Positions 1 through 11,134 of a DNA stretch of 64,000 bases are shown here, in pieces (the stretch's first letter is position 1; each line of letters starts with the position of its first letter). Below the pieces are notes generated by a model, which had not been told where the DNA came from, did no database searches, and saw only the letters and a list, made by a program, of their open reading frames with translations. A program made the translations under genes and the position numbers. The stretch covers positions 60,319,112-60,383,111 of the forward strand of contig JALGQZ010000004.1 in assembly GCA_023105745.1 (NCBI GenBank), written 5' to 3'. The stretch comes from Austropuccinia psidii (lineage: Eukaryota; Basidiomycota; Pucciniomycetes; Pucciniales; Sphaerophragmiaceae).

Positions 1-117
1 GACTAATATTATTGTCATTAATAGTGTTACAAATATCTTGATTATTATCAGATATATGACTCTTTATGTAATTTATGGCTATATATAAGTCTGGAATTCC
101 ATCCAAAATCTTGGAAA

Positions 118-364
118 TCATTTCTGATATTTTAATATGGCTTCCTCTCTCATCTGAATTTCCATCATAGTTCTGACCTTCTCAAACAGATAGTCCATGG
201 AATCTTGTTGAATATTTGGGATTATGTAGCCCTGTCTGTATGGTTTTGTGGCTGTTTCTGTTCCTTTTCTGTCTTTATGAGCTTGTGGTTTCTTTTTAAC
301 CTTGGAATTGATGCTTCTGGCCACTGGGGTTGTGTTTGGAAGTTGTTTGGTGTGGGGGGGTTGT
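118..364 (-). pseudogene. Gag-region ORF of element D, C-terminal part
   Basis: This is the distal part of the 5' gag-region ORF of element D, read on the minus strand up to the insertion point of A. It is lysine-rich, then carries a KPY..GYIIP segment and MDYLFEKVRTMMEIQ, matching MDNVFNMARTLMEFK of A and B in position and pattern. In all three elements the frame stops 10-20 codons later. Only this frame is open here; the frame that also reads through in A and B has several stops in D. The N-terminal part lies at 10826-11039, beyond element A. Function is unknown; probably a Gag-associated protein. Confidence 0.6.
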
Positions 365-2328
365 TGTAAGGTTTGACTATGAAACAATAAGTAAAAATTA
401 CTAATATTTCACTTATTGTACTATGAATGTCCTTATAAATAAATCAATAAGATGAAAAATAATTATAATAATAAAGAATTATTATAATTATGGCATAAAA
501 ATAATTATATTATTAAGTAAATATAATAATATAATTTATACTATAAATAAACAATATAATAAGTAAATATACTGATATAAGATAATTAATATATTTAAAA
601 ACACTTTATTATTGTTACCAACAAATGATAAAGGCAGGAAAAATTGTGTTTTATTAATCAAAAACAATTAATAACAATAGTATTACTAATATTAAAGTTA
701 TCTATTAATATAAATACTATTTATATTAATATGAGAATTATTAACCATAATAATAAAGAGAAATCGTTATAAAAGAGAAAATAACCTACTTTTAATACTT
801 AGTATAATAATTTTGAAAGATTTTATGCCAAAATAATGTAAATACAATTTATACAAACTGTATTTCAAATACAAATATTCTTTAATTTTTATGTGCAAAT
901 TGAGTTAAAGAGATTTTTGAACAAAAGCAATTAAATAATTGATGTAATCACATCAAGATTGATGATTATAATAAATATGATCTTTGGTATTTGATGATAG
1001 AAAAGCTTTATATATCTAAAGAATAAAGAAATTACCTTTTGATTTAATTATTTTAGTGTTTTTGATGCGTCTGAGGGCAAAATAGAGTAAAAAGAGCTCT
1101 ATTTATAGTAAATACCTTGCTTCTAGAGTCCAGCAGGCTTCAAGTAGACGTTTACTGATGCTTTCTCCTAGAAATGATCAATATTTTAAGGTTTAGTTAT
1201 GATTACATCATAATCAAACCATCTTATCTCATTATTATGCCATTATTTATAGTTATCACTATAACTCTAAGCTTGATGACATCATAGGCTTGTCAGAAGC
1301 CTAAACTTTGTCGATTCCATTGATATTAGTCATAATCTAATAGTATTCATCAGTTTTATCACTTATATGAATGTTAAACTTAAAATAAGATTACAGTGAG
1401 TGATCATAAATGATCAAATTTAAGCTTAAACTTTGATCATTAAGAACTTTTAAGTTATACACGCTACAGCTATTCTGAGAGTGGATTCTCATAGCTTGGC
1501 ATGTCCCTATTAAACTGCCAAGAGAATTTCATTAAAAACTCTATTTTTGATGATTTTTCTTGTAACTCATCTTTTCTGTTGAAATTCAATATTTTAAGCT
1601 TCAAACTATGATTTCAAGGGGTTATACCTTGAATATTATAATAAAAATTACATCATTCTTCATGTATGAGCTAGTAAAATCTGACTGTCCACTTTTTTTA
1701 AGTTTGGACCACCTTCACAACAAAGTGGTCAAATGCTCTATTGATTTTATTCAATAATCCATTACAAGTTTTAACCTTGTTTATAAGTCGTAAAATAAAG
1801 GTCATATCTGTATTCCTACAGTAATTACGTGGTGACTTTACTTTTGGCTTATCTCTCTATCTTGTATATGTCAAGAAATATTAGCTAAAAACCATGAATA
1901 TGTGTGTTGACCAAAAAGTGCATATATTTAGCTTAATTCCTTAAGTATTGACTTTAAATCTCAGCTTTCTAATTGTTTTATGTGTAGATTTTTAATTTGA
2001 ATCCAATGGTACAATTTATTTCACATGTTGTTTCATTGGTTTCTGAGATAAATGAGGTTTTGTACCTTCTTTAAGATATTATTACTTATATTTCAGTAAT
2101 TATTAACTTTTCAGATATGCCATAAAAATGAAATATGTGTATTTTACCACGAGGAATCTAATGGTGTAATTTGCTTTGCATTTTTATTCATTAGATTCTG
2201 AGTTAATTCAGATTTTGTACTTATTTATGGTATTTTACTAATTTTTGAGATGATTATCATAAGTATAATTAATACAGAAATTTTGTTGGGACCTTTTTGG
2301 ATACATGGTTATATCTCAAAGGCTCACA
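365..2328 (-). repeat. 3' LTR of element A
   Basis: A 1964-bp long terminal repeat matching 8927-10825 along its whole length with scattered substitutions and a few indels, including an AT-rich expansion near 465-500. It starts TGTAAGG and ends CTCACA as read on the plus strand. Very AT-rich with no ORF of note. Confidence 0.93.
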
Positions 2329-2352
2329 TTCCCTACGGCCAAAAAAAATTGT
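2329..2352 (-). promoter_or_regulatory. Polypurine-tract region of element A
   Basis: Next to the inner edge of the 3' LTR, the minus strand reads a T8 run, then GG-rich sequence ending GTAGGGAA before TGTGAGCC. The same arrangement (T8, then GTAGGGAA, then TGTGAACC) occurs beside the 3' LTR of element B at 33425-33446. That places plus-strand DNA priming here. Assignment is by position and conservation between A and B. Confidence 0.6.
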
Positions 2353-2524
2353 ACCACAATCTGATATAGTTAATTAGGGTATCATTGGCTGTCCTACCTC
2401 TTCAATAGACTTTGTTAGTCTTGAAGCTCAATAATGCTTGATTTTTCTATTCTTTAGGTTTTCTTTCATGTCTGATCCTTCTTAGTAGTTTATCCAAATT
2501 TGTTATATCTTTCTCAAGTAGTCA

Positions 2525-3241
2525 TTAATCTTCTTGAGCTGGATTTATATACCTTAAAAGGTATTCTCTTTCTTTTTTATTTCTTGTCCTTGTTTCTTTA
2601 AGGACTTGCACAATTTTCTTTTTGTCTCCTTCTTCCAAAGGGGGTTTTTCAAGTGGGGGTTTATTTCTTAGTGGAAATAATTCCTTGTCACTTGAGCTGT
2701 AAGGTTCTATTATACTTACAAGGAAAGTTGGGTGTTTATTCATTAGTTAACTTGTGAGCTCCAATTGCACAGCATTAGGTCCATGTAGTGCTTTTATCAT
2801 GAATGCTCCTGCAAAGGGATCCTTCAATTTCTTTGGTCCTCTTATATTATTGAAATTAATAGTTGACACTGGGACCAAGTTTCCTATTTTGAAGTCAGGT
2901 GGCTTATGAATTTTATCCCATCTTTCTTTTTCATATTTGAAAGAATCTTGCATAAATCTGTTTGCATGGTGTCTTGATTTTTCAAGCATTATTCTAAAAC
3001 TGCTTGCTGTTGGATGTATATCCACTAGGTTCTTTTTGAGGGTATCATAAGGAAGTCTTGGATTCCAACCTTTTTCTAGCATTTCTGGTGTTTTTCCAGT
3101 AAAAGAATGGATTGATGTTTCATATTCTGGTTCAAGAGCTGGTATTAATGTACACCGTACACGGGTAAAACCATCAGAATCTTTAAATTCCAGTGCATAA
3201 GCACAGAATCCTCTGATCATGTCCTCCAAGTTTTGTATCAT
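2525..3241 (-). pseudogene. Element A pol C-terminus: integrase C-terminal part and chromodomain-like tail
   Basis: Two in-register fragments (2747-3241 and 2525-2743) separated by a stop. The first begins just after the integrase catalytic Glu region and holds the basic linker and the GNLVPVSTINF / DPFAGAFMIKAL segment, typical of the integrase C-terminal beta-barrel (GPY/F-like). The second contains EYLLRYINPAQED, which resembles the YLVRYKN..EDEW core of a degenerate chromodomain; B has the same tail at 31470-31590. The domain would guide integration by binding chromatin. Disrupted here, so non-functional. Confidence 0.75.
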
Positions 3242-3280
3242 TATTTCTGCTAAGCCATCAGTTTGAGGATGGTAAGCTGT

Positions 3281-3799
3281 TTAGAATGAAAATTTTGTCC
3301 CAAACAAGTTATGGAGGTTTGTCCATAATGCTGAAGTGAACTTTGGGTCTCTGTCACTTATGATATTTTGGAATAAGCCTGTGCAGCTAATGACTTTATT
3401 CCATATCATTATGGCTGTGTCCATAGCTGTGTCATCTTTGTGACATGGTAGGAACATAGGAGTTTTGCTATACCTGTAAACTAACACTAGGCATGCATTA
3501 TAACTTCTGTCTCCTCCTGGAGGTTGTGCTGTTACCCAATCCACATGAACTATTTCCCAGGGGGATTTTGGTTCTTGGATTTGGATCATCATTCCAAATT
3601 TCTTTCCTGTGGCTCTGTTGGCTTTTTGACATCTGTCACAGGTTTGGCAGTATTCTGCAACATCTTTCTTCCAATTTGGCCACCAAGAGCAGGTCCTCAC
3701 CCTCTCTAGTGTTCTATCTTCTGAGAGATGTCCAGCTGCAACACTATCAAGACACTCATGTAAAATAGTGATTATTAGAGTTCTGTCTGTTAATGCCAT
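3281..3799 (-). pseudogene. Element A integrase: zinc-binding and catalytic core
   Basis: 172 residues with the H-H-C-C zinc module (HECLDSVAAGH ... YCQTCDRC) followed by the RNase H-fold core: first catalytic Asp in HVDWVT, second in ISDRDPKFTS. A stop follows FGTKFSF, just before the TAYHPQTDGLAE block that holds the third acidic residue. The integrase would join element cDNA to host DNA. The nonsense codon makes this copy inactive unless read through. Downstream sequence is continuous with 2747-3241. Confidence 0.85.
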
Positions 3800-4354
3800 A
3801 ACACATGTGTGTTTTGTTCCATGATAGAGGATTACATCAAGGAGGTGGAATCTTCCTTTATCATATTCCTTTTTCCATATTTCATCTCATTTTGATGAAA
3901 GTGATGGGTCTTTACAGTTTCTCATTAGAAGTTGGCTTAAGATATGGCAGTTCTTATCTATCTTATAGCTTTCCTTAGCTTGGTTGAAGACTTCTGTGCC
4001 AATCTCTGTGACACATATCCCTTCTATATGGTGCTCCTCCTGTGCTACTCATGCTGGATTTTCAAGTGTATTTGCTAGAGCCCATCTGCTAAGACCATGT
4101 GCATTTTTATGAATATTACCAGATTCATGAACAATAGTCATATTTCCTCTATATTTTTGGATAGCAATTTGCTATCTCAGCATATGTCTATTTGGAGTTT
4201 TCATATTTAATAGATATTTTCCAGCATTACAGTCTCTAATCACATCAAATACTGTTCCATCCAGGTAATAGTGTAATTTTTCTAAAGCCCACACCAAGCA
4301 GAGGCATTTCATTTGGCTTCCTCCATATCTTTCCTCTGTTGGCTTTATCTGTCT
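3800..4354 (-). pseudogene. Element A RNase H region, broken
   Basis: No long frame survives, but the minus strand still encodes recognisable RNase H pieces in order: an [13 protein letters not shown] start, [26 protein letters not shown] and GLSRWAL. The corresponding region of B (29390-30280) is open. Several stops and shifts lie between the pieces. This domain would degrade the RNA strand during reverse transcription. Confidence 0.65.
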
Positions 4355-5488
4355 TTAAATAAAACAAATTGGGCCTTCCACTGGTTTATCATTGATGATT
4401 TGTATCTGGTGTAGTGCAGCACCTAGTCCTTCTCCACAAGCATCAATGTAAATCTTGAAGGGTAGTTTCCAATCTTGAATTAGAAGAAATGGGGCATTTG
4501 TTAAGGAATTTTTCAATTCTTCATTTGCTTTGACTCTTTCTTCAGTCATTTCATAGACTGTTTGTTGGTCACATAGTTTATACAAGGATTTTGCAATTTT
4601 TGCAAAGTCCTTTATATGCTGTCTATAGTAACCAGAAAAACCTAGAAATGATTGCATTTCTTTTTTGGTTTGAGGCATTGGCTTAAGTAGTACTGCTGCT
4701 AATTTATCCTTGTCTATGCCTAGACTAAGTTCAGATACAACATTTCCTAGTGCTTTTAGTTCACCATTTGCAAAATGACACTTTTTCAAGGAAATTTTCA
4801 TATTCACTTGCACTATTTTTTGTAGTACCCTTTCTAGTCTTGTGAGGTGATTTTCCCAAGTTTCTAAGAAAACTATCATATCATCAATATAGATAATTAA
4901 CCATCTTTCTGATAGTTCTTCAGGAAATATGGTATTCATCATTCTTTGATAATGGGAAGGTGCATTCTTTATACCAAATGGCATTCTTAGGTATTCAAAA
5001 ATTCCACAGTGGAATATTATTCTTAGTAGTCTCTTGGCATTGTCTGTTAAGACATTTCTATTAAAACCCTTTAGAGCATCCATGGCTGTGATGAACTTAG
5101 CTTGTGAAAGTTTTTTTAATGTCTCATGGATTCTGGGTATTGGATATCTGTCAGGGATGGTATAGGTGATCATGGCTCTGAAGTCCCCTACCATTTTTGA
5201 TTTTTGATTATGGCAAGTTATAATGACAGGTGTAGTGACTTCTACCTGTTCATTATGTCCTACTTTCCTTAATACTCCAAGGTCCATTAATTCTTTAATG
5301 TGTACCTCCAAAGCTTCTCTAGCCCTTGGACTAGCTGGGTAAGCAGGTCTCCTTAGTAAGGGTGGGTAAGGCTTTTCCACATTGAGAATTATATCTACCT
5401 CATGCCCAATTATGGCACCTAGTGGCTCTTTGTCAGTTGCAAAGGCATTTTTGTACTTAAATAAGAGGTCAATCAATTTTTCTTTCAT
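4355..5488 (-). pseudogene. Element A reverse transcriptase
   Basis: 377 open residues covering the complete RT fingers-palm region. Visible motifs are the proline-rich N-terminal loop ([16 protein letters not shown]), [28 protein letters not shown] and the catalytic YIDD box in [11 protein letters not shown]. The thumb ([20 protein letters not shown]) and the start of RNase H ([16 protein letters not shown]) follow. It would copy element RNA into DNA in the cytoplasmic particle. The frame is open, but the surrounding frames are broken, so this is part of a dead polyprotein. The proline-rich loop is missing from the equivalent region of B, which shows a deletion there. Confidence 0.85.
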
Positions 5489-5496
5489 TTTTTCTG

Positions 5497-6006
5497 TTAA
5501 ATCTTGATTGAATTCTTCCTCTTTGAGTTGTTCAGATATAAAAATTTTCTTTTCTGGACTTTTTTCATCATTCTTAATAACTGTAATTTGTTTTTTGATT
5601 TAAGAAGCCAAATTTTTGTCTTTTGTTGTCTCCTATAGTAAAATCTCTGTCTTTTTTGGTTATAGATGTCTATACCATAGATTGACAAGTATTCATTTCC
5701 AATTATGAAGTGATTACTAGTACATTTGTCCATTACCATGAACTCTACTTTAATTCTGACACATTGTGAAGGATGAGGAAAAATGATTGTTAAGTCAATT
5801 ATTCCAAGGGGCTTCATGCTCTCACTTGCACTACTAAATTTGACACCTTGTATTGGTATACGTTTTGCTTCCCAATCTGGAACAATTGTTTTTAAATAAC
5901 TTTTACCAACACAGGTGCAAAATGCTCCTATATTCAAGTTTATTTTTGCCTCTTGGTTATCAACCATGAGAATGCTTATACTTGATTTTCCAGCTGTATA
6001 TCCCAT
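5497..6006 (-). pseudogene. Element A aspartic protease, catalytic Asp replaced
   Basis: A retropepsin-like domain: GYTAGKSSISI, then the active-site turn, then the flap/hydrophobic segment IDLTIIFPHPS and a C-terminal FIIGNEYLSIYGIDI (the ILG-x-D-like strand). The expected D-T/S-G triad is read as N-I-G in INLNIGAFCTCVG, so the catalytic aspartate is lost. B has N-S-G at the same place. The domain would cleave the Gag-Pol polyprotein. The frame then runs into basic low-complexity sequence and stops before RT. Confidence 0.8.
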
Positions 6007-6202
6007 TCCTTTTGCAGGTTTGGTTCTATACAGTTTGGCATCTGGAACATTTCTCAGGTTTGTGTCAGATGTTCCAGCTTGTGGTAAGCTTGAGTTAACA
6101 TCTAGTACTTCATGAATTACATCAATATTATTAATTTGTGCATTAATTATATTAATTTCGTCACTTTAAGAAGTTTCTGACTCTTCTGTGTCTTTGTCAG
6201 AA

Positions 6203-6868
6203 TCAGATTCTTCTTTCTTTCATTGTGGTCCTCTGCTTCCACAATTTCATTGATTTTTGCTTTTTTAAGGCAACTATTGGCCAAGTGTCCAATACCTCCA
6301 CATTTATGGCATTTTTTTGCTCATTATTGTTGGATGTATTGGGCTTGAAAGCTTCTTTTGATTTATCTTTTTTGATAAATTGCTTATTTGGACTTTTGAT
6401 GTCCAATTTTTTCCAAGTTCTGCCAATTTTTGTTCTTGTCACTATGTCTTCTAGTGCATTGATATACTCTTCTGTGGAGCATGTTTCTATACACCTGCTT
6501 CTCAGGGCATGTTCCAATTCTCCTCCACATTTCTTAAGTATTTTCATATGTACCATTCTTTGTGACATTTCTGGATACAGTGCATTTAATCTTTCAACTT
6601 GTTTTAAGAACCAAGTCAAAGGTTTATCTTTGTCTGGGTCAAAGAAGGAGTTTTCAAATGTGTTTCTATTTTGTAACTCCAGGAATCATTAGCCCACTTG
6701 GTGATTATTTCTTGTTTCCACCAAGACCAGGTATTTTTTCCATTTGTTTGTCTTATGCCATAATACCATCTTTTTTGCAGATTTCTCAAACAGTGAGTGT
6801 AATCTTGAAGTGATCAATTCATCTGGTATGGCATAATCTTCTTGTAACATGTCAATTGTTTTAATAAA
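6203..6868 (-). pseudogene. Element A Gag capsid C-terminal part and zinc knuckle
   Basis: The minus strand encodes a capsid-like helical segment in pieces. FIKTIDM begins just after a stop at about 6866, and the open frame 6203-6619 covers TWFLKQVERLNALYPEMS, KKCGGELEHALRSRCIE and CSTEEYINALEDIVTRT. The CCHC zinc knuckle (CHKCGGIGHLANSC, near 6262-6303) is intact in an adjacent frame, displaced by an indel in an A7 run (near 6300). The region matches B 27287-27880. Gag forms the particle and the knuckle binds RNA. Confidence 0.75.
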
Positions 6869-7333
6869 TTACATATGGTCATATTCACCTTCTCCTGTGA
6901 ATGTTGGCCATTCTGTTAATTGAGGTGCTTCCTTCATTAAGACTTGGTTATTGCCTTGGTGACTCAAGTCTGCTATAAATGGATTTGTTAATTCCTCTTT
7001 TGGTTTAAAAGGGCTTCTTATGTGAGAAAATGGAGTTGATAACTTTGGAATATTTGAGTTAGCCTCATTAACTTTATCCATTTTTTCAATGATAAGCCTT
7101 ATTTCACTTTGAATATCATCTTTCAGATGCATTCTTGCTTCATCACTTTTTTCCACATGGTCTAAAAGTAATTGCTGATGTGATGAAGTATTTTCTTCAA
7201 ATTTTTCTACAGAAATACTTAATTTGTTTAATTTTTCTGTAAGACTATAAATACTCATGTCATATTCTTTTTGTCCTTGTATTAATTTTTGAGTATTATC
7301 AATTAAAACTTTTGGTTTTTTGTTTTCAACCAT
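6869..7333 (-). CDS. Element A Gag middle segment, coiled-coil rich
   Basis: 154 residues, mostly helical and charged, with leucine/isoleucine heptad-like spacing (LTEKLNKLSISVEKFEE, IQSEIRLIIEKMDK) suggesting a coiled coil. It is followed by a proline-rich linker and the conserved EWPTFTGEGEYDHM that opens the capsid domain. A TAA replaces the next expected Glu codon, cutting it from the capsid. B has the same landmark (WPTFSGEGEYNHM near 27250). Probably the multimerisation part of Gag; fragment of a dead element. Confidence 0.65.
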   Translation of the reverse strand: MVENKKPKVLIDNTQKLIQGQKEYDMSIYSLTEKLNKLSISVEKFEENTSSHQQLLLDHVEKSDEARMHLKDDIQSEIRLIIEKMDKVNEANSNIPKLSTPFSHIRSPFKPKEELTNPFIADLSHQGNNQVLMKEAPQLTEWPTFTGEGEYDHM

Positions 7334-7336
7334 AAA

Positions 7337-7948
7337 TTAAATGTTATCAATTTCTTTTTTATTTTGTACAACAATTTTTGTCAAAGATGATAAGCTATTA
7401 TTTATTTCTTGTAAAGGTAATAAGCTATTTTTAATGTCTTTAAGAGGTAAAATACTGTCTTTAAGCTCTGTTGAAGTATTTACAACATCAGGAGATAAGG
7501 TTATATCTTTGCGAGATGCAGTTGTCTCATTCTTTGCTCCTCTTTGTCTTTGAATTCCATCAAAGTTCTGGCCATGTTGAAGACATTGTCCATGGCATCT
7601 TTTTTGGATTTTTGGAATCCTGTAGCTTGGGGGATATGGTTTCCTCCAATTCTTTTTCTTGCTCTTCCTCCCTCCTTGGGGAGGTTGGTTGGCTTGAGGC
7701 TTGCTGGTAGAAGCTACTGGGGCTTCTTCCTTGCTTGCCTCCCTCTTTTTGGAGTGGTACTCCTTGATCTTTTTGATTTGAGGCTTGGATGACAGTGGAT
7801 TCCATCCATTGGAGTATACCACTATCTCCTCCTCTCTGAGGAACTTTTTGAGGATGTGCCAGGAGTTCATCACTCCTTGGTGTATTTGAGGCAACATTTC
7901 CCAGTCCTTGTCTTTGTACGCTGTGTAGTACTGCTTGTACTGGCTCAT
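7337..7948 (-). CDS. Element A 5' gag-region ORF, second overlapping frame (frame Y)
   Basis: 203 codons. It opens with MSQYKQYYTAYKDKDWEML, contains YSNGWNPLSSK and a lysine-rich stretch, then KPYPPSYRIPK. Landmarks of this frame recur in B (26243-26704) and D (10769-10951 and 118-364), in the same register relative to the other open frame. In A an indel in an A6 run near 7603 makes the frame switch into the other frame (HGQCLQHGQN), and the natural end (AMDNVFNMARTLMEFK) is displaced. I do not recognise the function. It may be a separate small protein overlapping gag, or the true N-terminus of Gag. Confidence 0.5.
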   Translation of the reverse strand: MSQYKQYYTAYKDKDWEMLPQIHQGVMNSWHILKKFLREEEIVVYSNGWNPLSSKPQIKKIKEYHSKKREASKEEAPVASTSKPQANQPPQGGRKSKKKNWRKPYPPSYRIPKIQKRCHGQCLQHGQNFDGIQRQRGAKNETTASRKDITLSPDVVNTSTELKDSILPLKDIKNSLLPLQEINNSLSSLTKIVVQNKKEIDNI

Positions 7949-8033
7949 GTAAATGTCTATCTGAGCCCTCTGAATGTGATTTGTACCTGTTTGAGTTACT
8001 AATACTTAGTTCTAACTTTGTTTCAGATATCAT
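7560..8033 (-). CDS. Element A 5' gag-region ORF, first frame (frame X)
   Basis: 157 codons overlapping frame Y for about 390 nt. The product is Ser/Gln/Glu/Lys-rich, with ILQWMESTVIQ and RREEEQEKELEE. It would continue into HGQCLQHGQNFDGIQRQRG and the coiled-coil Gag segment if a one-base indel in the A6 run near 7603 were absent. In B the same frame continues without a break to 26799. This frame therefore looks like the main Gag frame. Low-complexity composition limits confidence. Confidence 0.5.
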   Translation of the reverse strand: MISETKLELSISNSNRYKSHSEGSDRHLHEPVQAVLHSVQRQGLGNVASNTPRSDELLAHPQKVPQRGGDSGILQWMESTVIQASNQKDQGVPLQKEGGKQGRSPSSFYQQASSQPTSPRREEEQEKELEETISPKLQDSKNPKKMPWTMSSTWPEL

Positions 8034-8907
8034 AGGAATTTGTGGGATGTGCCTTTGGGATAAGGAACTTCCTTGTGTGGATTCTGTTCCACTGGGATAT
8101 TGCCCTTTCTTTTCCCTTTTGAGGAATCAATTCTACCTCTGAGTCCAGCTCCATCTGATTGGATGGAGTATTGGGAGCCTCTTCTGGTATTCATGATTTA
8201 AGAAATAAGAAATAAAAGGATTTCAGGACAAAAGTTTTTCTTATGGCAATTTATAAATGGGGTACTCACCTTCAGAGTCCTGAATAGTGGGTCATGGAAA
8301 GTCTAATTTCTTAGTTTTCTCTTTCTTAATGACAATTGGTGTTGGAGAACTTGGACAAGTTTCTTCCACCAAACTTTCAACAGTGGCTTGGTTGCTTTCT
8401 GTTGGATTGTCTTCAAACACTAAAAAAGACAAATAGATATAATTCTTTTATATAAGAAGTGTTATTTTTTGGTAAGATATAGCAATTTTCCACATAAAAA
8501 TTGCTTTTATATATTTGAAAAAATCAAATGAATAAATAAATGAATAAAAGTGAATAAAAATAACTTTTTTTATTGGTTTTTAATATTTCTTATTACTTTT
8601 TATGTTTTTATTCTTAAAGAATAAAATAAAAATGGATATGATTCTTTTATGAAATCAATTTATGATATAAAATTATTTTTAATTCATAAAATATCATTTT
8701 TGATCACTAGAGTCACTCAAGAAAATTTCTTGCAAGTCGAAGGATGTGAAAAACCATGTGTAAGACAGTACAATTGCCTTCCAAATGCCTTAATAGCTTT
8801 TAAAATCAACAAATATAAAATTATTATATAAGTTTATGATTATAATTATAATTTATTATTGGATAAACCCAATTATAATCTTTTTTAAAGGTATTTTAAA
8901 GTCAATA
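8034..8907 (-). other. Element A untranslated leader and degraded gag start
   Basis: Between the primer site and the first long gag frames there is an AT-rich leader (about 8440-8907) and a stretch with short broken reading (8034-8440). A possible start ATG lies near 8194 on the minus strand, followed by about 50 open codons (NTRRGSQYS...). No promoter beyond the LTR is visible. Confidence 0.5.
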
Positions 8908-8926
8908 TCATGGCCAGGCCCCCAAA
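8908..8926 (-). promoter_or_regulatory. Primer binding site of element A
   Basis: On the minus strand the LTR ends CCTTACA and is followed by TTTGGGGGCCTGGCCATGA. The identical 19 bases follow the 5' LTR of element B (23070-23088). Position and conservation mark it as the minus-strand DNA primer site. I cannot name the tRNA. Confidence 0.7.
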
Positions 8927-10825
8927 TGTAAGGTTTGACTATGGAACAATAAAGTAAAAATTACTAATATTTTACTTATTGTACTATGAATGTCTTTCCA
9001 AATAAAATAAATAAGATAAGAAATAATTATAGTTGTGGCGTAAAAATAACTATATTATTAAATAAAAAAATAAATATATTAATATAAGATAATTAATGTA
9101 TTTGAAAACACTTTATTATTGTTACCAAAAAATGCTAAAGGCGTGAAAAATTGTTTTTTATTAATAAAAAACAATTAATAACAATAGTATTACTAATATT
9201 AAGGTTATTCATTAATATAAATACTATTTATATTAATATAAGAATTATTAACAATAATAATAAAGAGAAATTATTATAAAAGAGAAAATAACCTACTTCT
9301 AATAATTCATATAATAATTTTAAAAGATTTTATGCCAAAATAATGTAAATAAAATTTATACAAACTTTATTTACAAATAAAAATAGAGAAATTACAAATA
9401 TTCTTTAATGTTTACATGGAAATTGATTTAAAGAGATTTTTGAACAAAAACAATTAAATAATTGATGTAATCACATCAAGATTGATGATTATAATAAATA
9501 TTATCTTTGGTCTTTGATAATAGAAAATCTTTATATATCTAAAGAATAAAGAAATTACCTTTTGATTTAATTATTTTAGTGTTTTTGATGTGTCTGAGGG
9601 GAAAATAGAGTAAAAATAGCTCTATTTATAGTAGATACCTCCCTTCTAGTAGACGTGTACTGATGCTCTCTACTTGAAATGGTCAATATTTTAAGTTTTA
9701 GTGATTATTACATCATAATCAAACCATCTTATCTCATTATTACACCATTATTTAGAGTTATCACTATAGCTCTAAGTTTTATGACATCATAGGCTTGGAA
9801 GAAGCCTAAGCTTCGTGTATTTTATTAGTATTAATCATAATATAATATTATTCATCAGTTTTATCACTTATATGACTGTTAAACTTAAAATAAGAGTACA
9901 GTGAGTGATCATAAATGATCAAATTCAAGCTTAAACTTTGATCATTAATAACTTTTAAGTTATACATGCTACAGCTATTCTGATAGCTTGACATGTCCCT
10001 ATCAAACTTCCAAGAGCATTTTATTACATCATCAAAACTCTATTTTTGATGATTTTTCTTGTAGCTCATCTTTTCTGTTGAAATTCAATATTATAAAATT
10101 TAAACCATGATCTCAAGGGGTTATACCTTGAATATTATGATAAAAATTCTTACATTCTTCACGTATGAGCTAGTAGAATCTGACTGTCTACTTTTTAATA
10201 TTGGACCACTTTCACGACAAAATGGTGAACTGCTCTATCAGTTTTATTCAATAATCCATTACAAGTTTTAAACTTCTGTATAGCTTGTGAAATAAAGTTC
10301 ATATCTGTATTCCTACAGTAACTACATTGTGACTTTACTTTTGGTTTATCTCTCTATCCTGTATATTTTAAGAGATATTAGCTAAAAACCATGAATATAT
10401 GCATTGACCAAAAAAGTGCATATATTCAGCTTAATTCCTTAAGTATTCACTTTGTATCTTAGCTTTATAATTATTTTATGTGTAGAATTTTATGTAGAAT
10501 CCAATGGTACAATTCATTTCACATGTTGCTACATTGTTTTCTGAGATAAATGAGGTTTTGTACCTTTTTGAAGATATTATTACTTGTACTTCAGTAATTA
10601 TTGACTTTTCAGATATGCCATAAAAATGACATATGTGTGTTTTACCATGAGGAATCTAATGGTATAATTTTTTTCAAATTTTATTTAATGAGATTCTGAG
10701 TTCATTTGGATTTTGTACTTATTTATGGTAGTTTACTGTTTTTGAGATAATTATCATAAGTGTAGTTATTACAGAAATTTTGTTGTGATCTTTTTGGATA
10801 TATGGTTATATCTCAAAGGCTCACA
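8927..10825 (-). repeat. 5' LTR of element A
   Basis: A 1899-bp LTR, the counterpart of 365-2328. It would carry the promoter (U3), the start of the transcript and the R/U5 region for the minus-strand element. Strongly AT-rich; no core promoter motif can be chosen with confidence. Confidence 0.93.
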
Positions 10826-11039
10826 GTTGTTTTCCCTCTGTTCTTCTGTTAAAAAAATCATGTTTCTTCCCATTGATGGATTCCATCCATTCAGTAACCT
10901 GCAGGTATTTGGATTGCCCAGAAACTTTCCTGCAGCCAGGTAAGTGGTCATGCAGTTTTCCCACAGGTCTGCTAGGATTTGATACTCTTTGTGCTGAAAT
11001 ACATTGTTTATGCCTTCTGGATGGCTTTTTAAATGTCAA
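10826..11039 (-). pseudogene. Gag-region ORFs of element D, N-terminal part
   Basis: The N-terminal gag segment of D, cut at its C-terminal side by element A. Two overlapping frames are open. One contains AINNVFQHKEYQIL and LLNGWNPSMG, matching NGWNPLSS of A frame Y. The other contains LQVTEWMESING, matching LQWMESTVI of A frame X. The register between the two frames is the same as in A and B (frame X starts one base earlier). It continues at 364 downward after A is removed. Confidence 0.6.
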
Positions 11040-11134
11040 CTGAGGCTTCTTATTCTGGTGTCATCTCTTTTTGAGGGACAAACAGTGTTATCAGCTTCAT
11101 AATGGCATAATCTGTCAGTTTGGGCTTCATTTAC

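Larger units (their letters stand above)
365..10825 (-). mobile_element. Full-length Ty3/gypsy LTR retrotransposon A (degenerate)
   Basis: A complete element of 10,461 bp: LTR, primer site, gag, protease, RT, RNase H, integrase, polypurine tract, LTR. It is flanked by perfect 5-bp duplications GTTGT at 360-364 and 10826-10830. The LTRs start TGTAAGG and end GGCTCACA on the plus strand. The domain order protease-RT-RNase H-integrase identifies Ty3/gypsy (Metaviridae-like) elements. The coding region is interrupted by many stops and frameshifts, the protease lacks its catalytic Asp, and the LTRs differ in length (1964 versus 1899 bp) and at many bases. It is therefore an old, probably non-autonomous copy. 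It inserted into the gag of element D. Confidence 0.93.
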
